Assembly (NCBI GenBank): GCA_020633465.1
Contig: JACKDN010000023.1
Coordinates: 79,731-143,730, forward strand
Source of the DNA: Myxococcales bacterium
GTDB taxonomy: Bacteria; Myxococcota_A; Bradymonadia; UBA7976; UBA1532
Direction of reading: 5' to 3'
Length of the DNA stretch: 64,000 bases
Position 1 is the first letter of the stretch; each line of letters begins with the position of its first letter. This document shows positions 17,077 through 25,788 of this stretch, one piece after another. Position numbers and translations under genes: made by a program. A model generated the notes under the pieces. That model was not told the origin of the DNA, did not search any database, and saw only the letters and a program-made list of their open reading frames with translations.

Positions 17077-18049
17077 TCCAGTCGAACCGGACGGCGAGGG
17101 CCTCGTCCTCGAGGTGCTGCGCGATGGCCAGGGCGCGGGCGCGCGCCCGCGCCGCCTCGTCGCCGCTGACCGTGCGGGCCAGCAGGTTCAGCGCCATCGC
17201 GCGCAGGCGCAGCGAGCCGCTGTCGCCGGCGGCCTCGACGCCGTCGCGGGCGTGGCGCTCGGCGGCGGCGCGATCCCCCAGCTTCAGCAGCGTCCAACCC
17301 AGCCCGTTGGCGCGGCGGCAGCGCGCGAACAGCGGGCCGTCGGCGGGGATGCGGCGGTACAGGTCCAGCGCGGCGGCGTGATCGGGCGGGCCGTCGAGGC
17401 CCTTGTTCAGCGGATAGGCGACCTGGTCGATCCAGCGCGCGAACAGGCAGGCGTGATCGTGGGCCGACATGCCGTGGTCGGGGGCCTCGAGCAAGGCACC
17501 GGCGCGGGCCAGCGCCGCGTCGGCGGCGGCGCGGTCGTCCCGCAGCAGGGCGAAGCACTCGACCAGCGCCAGCTCGGCCTGCGCGGCCGGCTCGGCGTTC
17601 GGCGCCGCCAGGGCCGCCTGCTGCAGCAACGGCCGCGCGTCCTCGCGGCGGCGCAGCACCAGGTTGGCGCGCGCCAGCAGCAGCCAGATGCGCTCGCGCG
17701 CCTCGCTGACCGGCGGGCGATCCCAGGCGCGCACCAGCTCGGCGCCCAGGCTGGCCGGCAGGTCGACGAAGCGGGTGTGGTACTGGCCCATCCAGCGCAC
17801 GCGGTCGCCGAGGGCGGTGGGCAGGCCGAAGCAGCGCAGCACGCGCTGGCCCCAGTCTCCACCGTCCTGCGCGCCGCGGTCGCGCAGGCGGCGCAGGCCC
17901 CGCTCGGCGCTCTCGACCGCGATCTCGAACCCCAGGTCGGCGGTGACGATCTCGGCGACCCGCGCCAGCGTCCCGTGCGTCTCGATCAGGTGCGCCACCA
18001 GGTCGTCCCAGTCGAACGCGACGTGTCCGGGATCGTGTCCGGGCGGCAT
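17033..18049 (-). CDS. TPR-like repeat protein
   Basis: The 338-residue product starts at ATG 18049 (MPPGHDPGHVAFDWDDLV). The first 120 residues resemble a small helical domain followed by an RVGWMG-like loop region, and the rest is Ala/Leu-rich helical hairpins of TPR type (LLLARANLVLRRREDARPLL, GLGWTLLKLGDRAAAERHAR). No catalytic motif or export signal is visible. Its last 44 bp lie inside the 3' end of hemB on the other strand. Specific role unknown. Confidence 0.75.
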   Translation of the reverse strand: MPPGHDPGHVAFDWDDLVAHLIETHGTLARVAEIVTADLGFEIAVESAERGLRRLRDRGAQDGGDWGQRVLRCFGLPTALGDRVRWMGQYHTRFVDLPASLGAELVRAWDRPPVSEARERIWLLLARANLVLRRREDARPLLQQAALAAPNAEPAAQAELALVECFALLRDDRAAADAALARAGALLEAPDHGMSAHDHACLFARWIDQVAYPLNKGLDGPPDHAAALDLYRRIPADGPLFARCRRANGLGWTLLKLGDRAAAERHARDGVEAAGDSGSLRLRAMALNLLARTVSGDEAARARARALAIAQHLEDEALAVRFDWTTRRASARPAARSR

Positions 18050-18108
18050 CGGTTCCTACCCTCTACCTTGGGCTCCGTCGGCCACCGAAGGCCGGGAAGG
18101 AGGACCCC

Positions 18109-18675
18109 ATGAGCGCCCGAGACTACCTGGTCATCGACCTCGAGGCGACCTGCTGCGACCGCGGCACCGTGCCCAAGAACCAGATGGAGATCATCGAGAT
18201 CGGCGCCGTGCTGGTCGACGGCGACACCCTGCAGCCGAAGGACGAGTTCCAGTCCTTCGTGCGCCCGGTGCGCCACCCGACGCTGACGCCCTTCTGCCGC
18301 GAGCTGACCTCGATCACCCAGGCGCAGGTGGACGCCGCCCCCGGCTTCGCCGAGGTCATCGAGCGCCTGACCCGCTTCGTCGTGCGCCACGCCGGCGGTG
18401 GTCCACCCCCGCTGTTCTCGTCGTGGGGCAACTACGACAAGAACCAGTTCGCCCAGGACGCCGCCCACCACCGGGTGACGCTGCCCTTCGGCCGCGACCA
18501 CCTGAACATCAAGCAGGCGTTCTCGGACGCGCTGGCCACCCGCAAGCGCTTCGGCATGGGCCAGGCCCTGCGGCGCGTGGGCCTGCCCCTCGACGGCACC
18601 CACCACCGCGGCATCGACGACGCGCGCAACATCGCGAAGTTGCTGCCCTATGCGCTGGGCCGCGCGGTGCCGTAG
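18109..18675 (+). CDS. DEDDh 3'-5' exonuclease, ERI-1/KapD-like
   Basis: The 188-residue protein has all three exonuclease motifs: ExoI DLEAT near residue 10, ExoII WGNYDKNQF, and ExoIII THHRGIDDARN with the catalytic His. A conserved HPTLTPFCRELTSITQ segment places it with the ERI-1/3'hExo and KapD group, which trims RNA ends, rather than with DNA polymerase epsilon subunits. Start is ATG 18109 after an AAGGAGG site. It stands alone between a divergent TPR gene and a lipoprotein gene. Confidence 0.9.
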   Translation: MSARDYLVIDLEATCCDRGTVPKNQMEIIEIGAVLVDGDTLQPKDEFQSFVRPVRHPTLTPFCRELTSITQAQVDAAPGFAEVIERLTRFVVRHAGGGPPPLFSSWGNYDKNQFAQDAAHHRVTLPFGRDHLNIKQAFSDALATRKRFGMGQALRRVGLPLDGTHHRGIDDARNIAKLLPYALGRAVP

Positions 18676-18747
18676 CGGCGCGGCGTTGGCATCGTCCGCA
18701 CGCCCTCACTATCGTGTGGCGCCGCGTTGGCCCGGAGGAGTGCCGCC

Positions 18748-20088
18748 ATGCGTCGTCTGTCCCTCGCCCTGCTGGTGGCCGCGGTCGCCGTCGCCTGCCA
18801 GCCGGTGGGCGGCGGGAGCGGCGGTGGTGTGATCGTCGGGTCGCTGGACGGCGGGACGGGGGCGGGCGGTCAGCCGGGCGCGGGCGGTCAGCCGGGCGCG
18901 GGGGGCACGCCGGGCGTGGGCGGCGAACCCAACCCCCAGCGAGACGCCGGCGCGATCGAGCTGCCGGACGCCGCGCTGCCGCCCTGCGACGCGCCGTCCG
19001 CCACGCTCGAGGTCGTCGAGGATCGCGTCTACACCCGCGGCGAGCCGGTCGAGCTGCGCTACGGCCCGGCGGACGCCGCCGAGGTCACCCTGGCCGCCGA
19101 GGTGCCCGACACCCGCCAGGTGGTGCGCGCCAACGGCACGGCCTACTGGACGCTGGGCCCCGACGCGCCGTGGCCGCGCTTCACCGGCCCGGTGCAGGTG
19201 ACCGCGACCGTGCGCGTGGGCGACTGCACGGCGCAGGCGACCGCGGCGGTGCGCGTCGCCGGCGACGTCGTCACCACCACCGACAACGGCGCCCTGTGGG
19301 TCTTCGGCAGCGACGGCGAGTTCCTCGGCCAGATGGCGCAGGTGAGCGACCGCCGCATCGAGGGGCTGGCGCTGGTGCCGCCCGCCGAGGGCGGCGGCTT
19401 CCTGCTCAGCGTCCGCCACGCCGACGGCCATCTGTACCCGCCGCAGATCGTCCGCCTGGCGCCCGATGGCACGCGACAGACCGACTTCGAGATGACCGAC
19501 CTGACCGGCGAGCCGCTGTACCCCGAGGGCGGCCTGCGCAAGGTGTTCTGGGATCCCACCCGCCGCGTGGTGGTCGGCGACGGCGACGTGGTGCTGCACA
19601 CCTGGAACCTCGCTGGGGAGTACCTCGGCTCGATTCCCGGGCCCGGCCCCGACGGCTACCCCAACGCCATCCGCGGCTTCGGCCTGCTGGACGGGCGCGA
19701 TCTGGTGGTCACCAGCCCCAATCAGGACAAGCTGTACGTGCTGCCCGTCGAGGGCGAGCCGCGCCTGCTGGCCGACGCCGACTGGGGTGAGTTCGAGGCG
19801 GTCGGCCAGGGTCACGACGGCTTGGTCGTCGCCCTCAACCAGTCGGGCAACGACATCGTCATCACGCTGCTCGACGGCCGCGGCAACCCGGTCGAGCAGG
19901 CCGAGGACTCGGGCTGGGTGCCGCACTACATGGTGCCCTTCATGGACGGCCAGCACCTGTCGCTGATCGGCAGCATCGGCAGCTGGATCCGCGTCTACGA
20001 CGCCGAGATGGGCCGCAGCGACGAGCGCTGGAACGTCGGCGCCCCCGACGACAGCCGCGGCCTGACGTCGCTGGTCTGGCTGGACTGA
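18748..20088 (+). CDS. Lipoprotein with beta-propeller-like domain
   Basis: The 446-residue product starts at ATG 18748 behind CGGAGGAG. A lipoprotein signal ends in VAVAC, followed by a low-complexity linker of GGQPGAGGQP-type repeats and Asp/Ala, then an Ig-like segment (residues about 90-170) and a C-terminal half with repeated strand groups (GALWVFGSDGEFLGQM, DVVLHTWNLAGEYLGSI, DKLYVLPVEGEPRLL) typical of a beta-propeller. It is probably a surface-exposed binding protein. Ligand unknown. Confidence 0.8.
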   Translation: MRRLSLALLVAAVAVACQPVGGGSGGGVIVGSLDGGTGAGGQPGAGGQPGAGGTPGVGGEPNPQRDAGAIELPDAALPPCDAPSATLEVVEDRVYTRGEPVELRYGPADAAEVTLAAEVPDTRQVVRANGTAYWTLGPDAPWPRFTGPVQVTATVRVGDCTAQATAAVRVAGDVVTTTDNGALWVFGSDGEFLGQMAQVSDRRIEGLALVPPAEGGGFLLSVRHADGHLYPPQIVRLAPDGTRQTDFEMTDLTGEPLYPEGGLRKVFWDPTRRVVVGDGDVVLHTWNLAGEYLGSIPGPGPDGYPNAIRGFGLLDGRDLVVTSPNQDKLYVLPVEGEPRLLADADWGEFEAVGQGHDGLVVALNQSGNDIVITLLDGRGNPVEQAEDSGWVPHYMVPFMDGQHLSLIGSIGSWIRVYDAEMGRSDERWNVGAPDDSRGLTSLVWLD

Positions 20089-20125
20089 CCCACCTCCTCT
20101 CCCGAGCACCAGCGCCCCCTCGCCC

Positions 20126-20167
<42 letters not shown>

Positions 20168-20259
20168 CACGCCCCTCCTGACCCCCGCGACCCCTTCCCT
20201 TCCGCTCTCATCCCTAGTTACCGTCCGACCACCGCCCGGCCGGGCACCGAGGGGACGAG

Positions 20260-20742
20260 ATGGCACTCCCACCCGGGCGCTCCTGGATCACCGGCGTCGC
20301 CTTCGCCGCCGCGCTCACGCTCGGTGTCCTGGTCGGCCTGGGCGCCTTCACGTTCGGCTACGGCGAGGGCTGGAGCTACTTCAGCCCCGATCCCGCCAAC
20401 TGCGCCAACTGCCACATCATGAACCCGCAGTACGACGGCTGGGCCAAGGCCAGCCACGCCGACGTGGCCGTGTGCAACGACTGCCACCTGCCCGCCGACT
20501 TCGTCGGCAAGTGGATGGCCAAGGCGGTCAACGGCTTCAACCACTCCTGGGCCTTCACCTTCCAGGACTTCCACGAGCCGATTCAGATGACGCCGAGCAA
20601 CCGGCGCATCCTGCAGGCCGCCTGTGAGCGCTGCCACGCCGATCTGCTGCACCCGGTGCTGGCCAACGCGGCCGAGGCGCCCACCTGCACGCGCTGCCAT
20701 TCGGACGTCGGGCACGGGCCGCGGCTGGGGCTGGGGCGATGA
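20260..20742 (+). CDS. nrfH: Cytochrome c nitrite reductase small subunit, tetrahaem quinol dehydrogenase
   Basis: The 160-residue protein has an N-terminal membrane anchor (TGVAFAAALTLGVLVGLGAF) and four haem-attachment motifs: CANCH, CNDCH, CERCH and CTRCH. The CANCHIMNPQYDGW segment carries the Met and Asp characteristic of NrfH haem 1. NrfH oxidises quinol in the membrane and passes electrons to NrfA for six-electron reduction of nitrite to ammonium. The nrfA gene follows after 15 bp but is internally deleted, so the pathway may not work in this sequence. Confidence 0.92.
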   Translation: MALPPGRSWITGVAFAAALTLGVLVGLGAFTFGYGEGWSYFSPDPANCANCHIMNPQYDGWAKASHADVAVCNDCHLPADFVGKWMAKAVNGFNHSWAFTFQDFHEPIQMTPSNRRILQAACERCHADLLHPVLANAAEAPTCTRCHSDVGHGPRLGLGR

Positions 20743-20757
20743 GATGAGAGGGGACCG

Positions 20758-21826
20758 ATGAGCGACGACGGGAGCAAGGGCCGCGCGCCGTGGATGCTGG
20801 TGGCGGTGCTGGGCCTCGCCGCGGTGGCGACCTTCGCCATCGCCGCGCTGCTGGTCAGCATCTTCACGCGCAAGTTCGAGGCGCAGACGCCCTTCGCGCG
20901 GGTGATGGAGGTGAACGAGGTCACGACCGATCCCGCGCCGTGGGGGGCGAACTGGCCGCGGCAGTACGACAGCTATCAGCGCACGGTGGACGTCACGCAC
21001 ACGCGCTACGGTGGGTCGAGCGCGATGCCCGAGCAGAAGCTCGAGACGCAGCCCTGGCTGCGGCGGCTGTACGCGGGCTATGCCTTCTCGATCGACTACC
21101 GCGAGCGGCGCGGCCACGCCTACATGCTGTCGGATCAGCTGAAGACCGAGCGGGTGACCAAGCGGTCGCAGCGGCGAGACCGGCGCGCCCGTCTACAAGG
21201 CGCAGCACCCCGAGTTCGAGCTGTGGTCGCAGGGCACCCACGCGGCCGCCGGCGTCGCCTGCGCCGACTGCCACATGCCTTATGTGCGCGAGGGGGCGAT
21301 GAAGGTGTCGGATCACTGGGTGCGCAGCCCGCTGCTGATGGTCAACCGCGCCTGCCAGACCTGCCACAACGTGTCCGAGGCCGAGCTGCAAGCGCGCGTG
21401 GCGACCATCCAGGATCGCACGGCGGGCCTGATCGACCGCGCCGCCGTCGCGATGACCGACATGCTCGACGCCCTGCGCGAGGCCAAGGCGGCCGGCGCGC
21501 CGCCCGAGACGCTCGAGCGGCTGTACGCCCTGCAGCGGCAAGCCATGTGGCGCCTGGACTTCGTGGCCAGCGAGAACTCGATGGGCTTCCACGCCGATCA
21601 GGAGTCGGCGCGCCTGCTGGCCGAGTCGATCGACCTGTCCCGCCAGGCCCAGGCGCTGGCCGTGCGCGCCCGCGCCCCCGCCGCGCCCCGCGTGGCGCTG
21701 CCGACCGAGCCGGTGGAGGGCGTCACGCCGACCGAGAAAGCGCCGCGAGGTCCGTACCGCGAGAAGGCGGCGGCGCCCCCGCCGCCGCCGGCCCCCGACG
21801 CCGGCGCCCCGGACGCGGGCGGGTGA
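20758..21826 (+). pseudogene. nrfA: Cytochrome c nitrite reductase catalytic subunit, internally deleted
   Basis: From ATG 20758 the N-terminal part is typical of NrfA: a membrane anchor, PWGANWPRQYDSYQRTVD, YAFSIDYRERRGHAYMLSD and ERVTKR. At about 21172 this jumps to the C-terminal part in the +1 frame, beginning SGETGAPVYKAQHPEFELW and containing haem motifs CADCH and CQTCH and the end of the protein. The intervening segment of roughly 160-170 residues, which should carry the catalytic haem and two further haems, is absent and the join is out of frame. No active reductase can be made from it. It may be a true deletion or a collapsed assembly. The C-terminal tail is Pro/Ala-rich. Confidence 0.85.
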
Positions 21827-21935
21827 CGTCGCCCGAGCATTTGACGCGCGGTGGTAAGGTCCGGGACGCTACCGCGTCAGGTGCGGCGGCGTGACCGGGC
21901 CGGTGCCCCTGGGCGGCACCGATGGAGGGCGGGCG

Positions 21936-22436
21936 ATGAGCGTTCGGCGGTGGTTGATGGCGGTGGGCTGCGTGGTCGGCGTTTGGACGGTGGGGTGCCA
22001 ATCCGATGCCGATGAGGCGGCGGGGCGTGACGCCGAGAGCGTCAAGGATGTGGGCGCGTCGGACGCGTCGGCGGACGATGCCACGGTGGTCGACGCGTTC
22101 GTGTGCACGTGTACGGACCCGGTCGATGGCGTCTGCACGGTCGATCCGCGCAACGCCGACGACGGGTGGGTCTTCGACACCTTGGACGACGGGACGGAGT
22201 GCCGCCGGCGGGAGGGTCCGTTCTTCTGCAACAACGGGTGCGGGTCGCCCGGCACCGGCCAGCTTTGGTTCGACGAGCAGTCTCAGCGCTACGTCGACTT
22301 CCTCTCCTACCCGTGTGTGACAGACAGCCAGCGGGACCACTGGCGCGTGGTGCGGCCCGACAACGAGACCGAGCCGGGCGAGTACACGGCCGTCGCGCAG
22401 AGGTTCGATGCTGCGCCGGAGTGCCCGGCCGACTGA
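21936..22436 (+). CDS. Small Cys-containing lipoprotein
   Basis: The product is 166 residues from ATG 21936, preceded by GGAGGGCGGG. The signal MSVRRWLMAVGCVVGVWTVGC ends in a TVGC lipobox, followed by an Asp/Ala linker. The mature part has several cysteines (CTCTDPVDGVC, FFCNNGCG, YPCVTD) and aromatic-rich strands. No family is recognised. It is convergent with the M23 peptidase gene, 9 bp apart. Confidence 0.75.
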   Translation: MSVRRWLMAVGCVVGVWTVGCQSDADEAAGRDAESVKDVGASDASADDATVVDAFVCTCTDPVDGVCTVDPRNADDGWVFDTLDDGTECRRREGPFFCNNGCGSPGTGQLWFDEQSQRYVDFLSYPCVTDSQRDHWRVVRPDNETEPGEYTAVAQRFDAAPECPAD

Positions 22437-22445
22437 CGCACCCAC

Positions 22446-24347
22446 TCAGGGCCAGCGCACCGTCTGCTTCCGCGTCGCGGTGTTGCCCGCCCGATCCTCG
22501 ACGGTCACCTCGACCGTCCGCTCGCCCTTCTTCACCGGGTCGAGCGGCAACCACACGATGCGTTTGAACGCATGCTGCCACTCGGCGGCGACCTCGGCGC
22601 CGTCGACGCGCAGGGTGGGGCGGCGCGCGCCGCTGCCCTCTTCGCGGATGGGGACGATCAGGCGCGGGGCGAAGGGGTGGAGCTCGACCTTGGCGTCCTC
22701 GATGACCGGGGGCGTCGTGTCGCGCATCAGCGCGTAGCCGGTGAAGTGCACGGTGCCGCCGCCCATGTAGCCGTCGCGGAAGCCCTTGCCGATGACCCAC
22801 CAGCGGCCGGCGTCGTGCAGGAACAGGGCGACGCGGTCGCTGGGCGCCTTCGGGGGCGGGCGCAGGCCGGCGCGGCTGGCGCCGTAGGCGGGCGTCCAGC
22901 CGTTGGCGGGCACGTACAGCGGGGTCACCGGGGTCAGGCCGGGGGCGCCGGGGTTGGGGCGCTCGATGACCTCGGTGGGCACGTCGAAGAACAGCGCCTT
23001 CTCGCCGACCACGAGGCGGAAGGGGCCGTGGTCGATCTCGGCGCCGGGCTTCACCGCCTGGCTCTGCACCTGGTACCAGACGGGGGTGGCGTCGCCGGCG
23101 CGCCAGCCGATGCGGATGTCGTGATCGCGCTTGGTGTCGACGTCGAGGGCGACGGCCGGGCGGCCGGCGAGGCGGGTGACGCGGAAGTGGCTCGAGCGCT
23201 TGCCGTCGACGCGCACGTCGACGAACGCGCCGCCGCGCGCGCACAGGTTGGGCGTGGGCACCACCAGCAGGTCGCGCCGCCAGACGCGATCCTCGGGCGC
23301 CGGCGCGGGGCGCTTCCAGCCGGGCAGGCGCGACCGCCGCCACAGGCAGGGGCCCACCGGCTTCCGCTTCACGACGATGGGCACGTCCTGCGTGCTGACG
23401 TTGCCGAAGGCGTCGACGGCCTCGAGGGTCAGCGTGTGGGGTCCCGGCTTCAGGCGGTCGAGCGTGCGCCCGGGCTTGGGGTGGTAGGGCAGGCGCGGGC
23501 CGTCCTGGTACAGCTTGTTGAAGACGCCCTCACCGTGGTTGCGGCGGCGCGGGTCGAAGTCGAGCTCGGTCAGCCCCTTCTCGGCGTAGCTGGTCAGGTC
23601 GTAGCGCGTGCGGTGCCACAGGCGGCCGTCCACCGACAGGCTGATCTGGTGCGGCGTCAGATCGCGCGGGCCGCCGTCGATGTGATCGTTCACCTCGAGC
23701 AGCGGGGCGACGTCGCCGCCGAGCTCGATGGGCGCCTTCAGGTTCGCGAGGTCGTACATCGCCTCGTCGTGGCTGCCCTCGACGTGGGCGTCGTGGTCGC
23801 GCGGCGACAGCAGCAGGCGCGCCAGGATGGGGCGCTTGGTGTCGGGCAGCACCAGCCCGTTGGTCAGCGGGTTGATCGGCTGGCCGTGCTTGCCGCGCAG
23901 CTCGAAGTGCAGGTGCACCAGGTCGGTGCCGCTGGTGCCCACCCAGCCGAGCGCCTCGCCGGCCTTCACCGGGATGGGGCGCACGCGCGCGTTGACGTAG
24001 AAGCCGCCGGTCTTCTCGGCGGCGCGCCGCACGGCGGGCAGCAGCTTGGGCGCGAAGGCCGACATGTGGGCGTAGACGGTCTGCCGGCCATCCGGGTGGC
24101 GCACGTAGACCGCGCGGCCGAAGCCCGTGTGGTTGCGGCGGATGCGATACACCTCGCCGTCGGCGGCGGCCAGCACGCGGATCGACTCGTCGTCGTCGGT
24201 GGTCAGGTCGAGGCCGGCGTGGTGGTGGCCGATGCGGAAGGTGCCGAAGGTCGACGACACCTGGGGCGCGCGATCCAGGGGATAGATCAGGGTCGGCTCG
24301 GGCGGGGGCGCCGCGAGGGCGACGAGGGCGGCGAGCGCGCCGATCAA
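22446..24347 (-). CDS. M23-family (LytM-like) zinc metallopeptidase
   Basis: The 633-residue protein probably starts at TTG 24347, overlapping the acylphosphatase stop (TTGA). A short hydrophobic signal (IGALAALVALAAPP) is followed by an M23 domain with GHHHAGLDL and LVHLHFELRG, which supply the zinc ligands and catalytic His. The family cleaves peptidoglycan cross-links, although some members are inactive regulators. The remaining 450 residues are beta-rich, with Ig-like stretches (LEAVDAFGNVSTQDVPIVV, VEVTVEDRAGNTATRKQTV). It acts in the periplasm. The full zinc motif is compatible with activity. Confidence 0.85.
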   Translation of the reverse strand: MIGALAALVALAAPPPEPTLIYPLDRAPQVSSTFGTFRIGHHHAGLDLTTDDDESIRVLAAADGEVYRIRRNHTGFGRAVYVRHPDGRQTVYAHMSAFAPKLLPAVRRAAEKTGGFYVNARVRPIPVKAGEALGWVGTSGTDLVHLHFELRGKHGQPINPLTNGLVLPDTKRPILARLLLSPRDHDAHVEGSHDEAMYDLANLKAPIELGGDVAPLLEVNDHIDGGPRDLTPHQISLSVDGRLWHRTRYDLTSYAEKGLTELDFDPRRRNHGEGVFNKLYQDGPRLPYHPKPGRTLDRLKPGPHTLTLEAVDAFGNVSTQDVPIVVKRKPVGPCLWRRSRLPGWKRPAPAPEDRVWRRDLLVVPTPNLCARGGAFVDVRVDGKRSSHFRVTRLAGRPAVALDVDTKRDHDIRIGWRAGDATPVWYQVQSQAVKPGAEIDHGPFRLVVGEKALFFDVPTEVIERPNPGAPGLTPVTPLYVPANGWTPAYGASRAGLRPPPKAPSDRVALFLHDAGRWWVIGKGFRDGYMGGGTVHFTGYALMRDTTPPVIEDAKVELHPFAPRLIVPIREEGSGARRPTLRVDGAEVAAEWQHAFKRIVWLPLDPVKKGERTVEVTVEDRAGNTATRKQTVRWP

Positions 24348-24628
24348 CGGCGGACCGAGAAGTCGGCGAACTCGCCGGTGGCCTCGGTCCAGGTGGGGTC
24401 GACGGCGTCGACGCGGGCCTGCGCGGGGCCCTCGTGGGTCCAGGCCAGCAGGCGCTCGAGGGCGTCGCGCGGCCCCTCGGCCACCGCCTCGACGTCGCCG
24501 TCGGGCAGGTTGCGCACCCAGCCGGTCAGGCCCAGGTCGCGCGCGGTCGACTGCGTGCTGGCGCGGAAGAACACGCCCTGCACCCGGCCGCGCACCCGCA
24601 GGTGCAGTCGCGCGTCGCCCGCGCTCAT
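24344..24628 (-). CDS. acyP: Acylphosphatase
   Basis: This 94-residue enzyme hydrolyses acyl-phosphates. The family signature VRGRVQGVFFRAST supplies the catalytic Arg22, and GLTGWVRNLPDG supplies Asn40. Length and layout match standard acylphosphatases. Its ATG overlaps the stop of the four-repeat protein (ATGA), and its stop overlaps the TTG of the M23 peptidase. The three genes are thus a translationally coupled operon. Confidence 0.95.
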   Translation of the reverse strand: MSAGDARLHLRVRGRVQGVFFRASTQSTARDLGLTGWVRNLPDGDVEAVAEGPRDALERLLAWTHEGPAQARVDAVDPTWTEATGEFADFSVRR

Positions 24629-25710
24629 TGCTGGGCGTCGCGGGCTTGCCGGATGAGCCCGTGCTCGCGGTCGTACAGGCGCAGGTGGTCGAGCACGATC
24701 TGCAGGTTGTGCTGGTTGGTGTCGTCCTCGCGCACCCGGTCGAGGTCGTCCATCTGCCGCGCGACGTCCACCAGCCCCTCGGCGATCGACGCCAGCAGGT
24801 CGGCGTCGCGCGTGGCGCGGTCGTGCCCGGCGAAGTTCTCGCGGTACTTGTCGAACAGCGCGTTGGCGGCCTGGCCCAGCGCGTTCACCAGATCCGGCCA
24901 GCTGGTCTGCTGGCGCGCCTGGCGCACGGCCTCGAGCTCGGTGCGGTAGGCGGCCAGCCGCCCCTCGACGATGCCGATGTTGTTGTCGTTGGCCTCGGCG
25001 TGCAGGCCCTGCTGCTGCAGGCCCTTCATGCGGTCGAGCACGGTCTCGAGGTTGGTGATGACGCGCTCGAGCAGCGCCGGGCGGCGCGAGTTGCGCGGCT
25101 GGCCGGCGAAGTGCGTGCGGTACAGCTCGAACTGATCGTTGGCGAGCTGCGCCAGGATGCCGGCCTGATCGTCCAGCGTGCCCGACAGGCGGGCCTCGCG
25201 GATGGCCGCGCGCTCTTGCCGGTACAGCTTCAGGTTGGCCTCGAGCGAGGTGCGCGCGCCGCGCAGCTCGTCGTTGTCGAAGCGCTTGGCCAGGCCCTGC
25301 ATCTGCGCGTCGAGGCGCTCGAGATCGTCGATCAGCTCGCCGAGCAGGCCCAGGTCGCGCGTGGCGCGGGGCTTGCCGGCGAAGTGCCGGCGATAGCGCC
25401 CGAAGGCCACCTGCGCCCAGGTGGACAGGTGGTGCGCCTCGAAGGCGTCCGCCCCGCCCTTCTGGGCCTCGCGCACGGCCTGGGCCTCGCGCTGGTACAG
25501 GTCGCGCGTCTGGCGCAGCTCGTCGCGGAAGCTGTCGCGCTCGGCCGCGGGCAGGCCGTCGGCCTCGGCGGACACCGCCTCGAGCTGGCGCACCAGGTCG
25601 TCGAGCAGCGCGGGATCGCGGCTGATGCGCGGCTGGCCGGCGAAGTGGGCGTCGTAGGCGGCGTGGATGCGGCTGGCCTTCTGGCGCAGCGCGTCGATGG
25701 AGGTGCTCAT
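24625..25710 (-). CDS. Four-repeat helical protein with FAG motif
   Basis: The 361-residue product consists of four copies of a unit of about 85-90 residues. Each copy has an Arg/Tyr-rich helix leading into HFAGQPRISRDPALL or a close variant (HFAGKPRATRDLGLL, HFAGQPRNSRRPALL, NFAGHDRATRDADLL) and ends with LY, Arg/Glu-rich helix and IREAR or similar. Predicted to be all helical and soluble. No signal peptide is present. I do not recognise the family; similar repeats occur in uncharacterised myxobacterial proteins as far as I recall. It is the first gene of the operon with acyP and the M23 peptidase. Confidence 0.8.
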   Translation of the reverse strand: MSTSIDALRQKASRIHAAYDAHFAGQPRISRDPALLDDLVRQLEAVSAEADGLPAAERDSFRDELRQTRDLYQREAQAVREAQKGGADAFEAHHLSTWAQVAFGRYRRHFAGKPRATRDLGLLGELIDDLERLDAQMQGLAKRFDNDELRGARTSLEANLKLYRQERAAIREARLSGTLDDQAGILAQLANDQFELYRTHFAGQPRNSRRPALLERVITNLETVLDRMKGLQQQGLHAEANDNNIGIVEGRLAAYRTELEAVRQARQQTSWPDLVNALGQAANALFDKYRENFAGHDRATRDADLLASIAEGLVDVARQMDDLDRVREDDTNQHNLQIVLDHLRLYDREHGLIRQARDAQQ

Positions 25711-25788
25711 GGGCCGGGAGTATCGCGGCCGGCGCGCCGCCGATCAACCGGGCTGGCAGCGGTCGAGGGCGACGGGCACGATGGGCCG

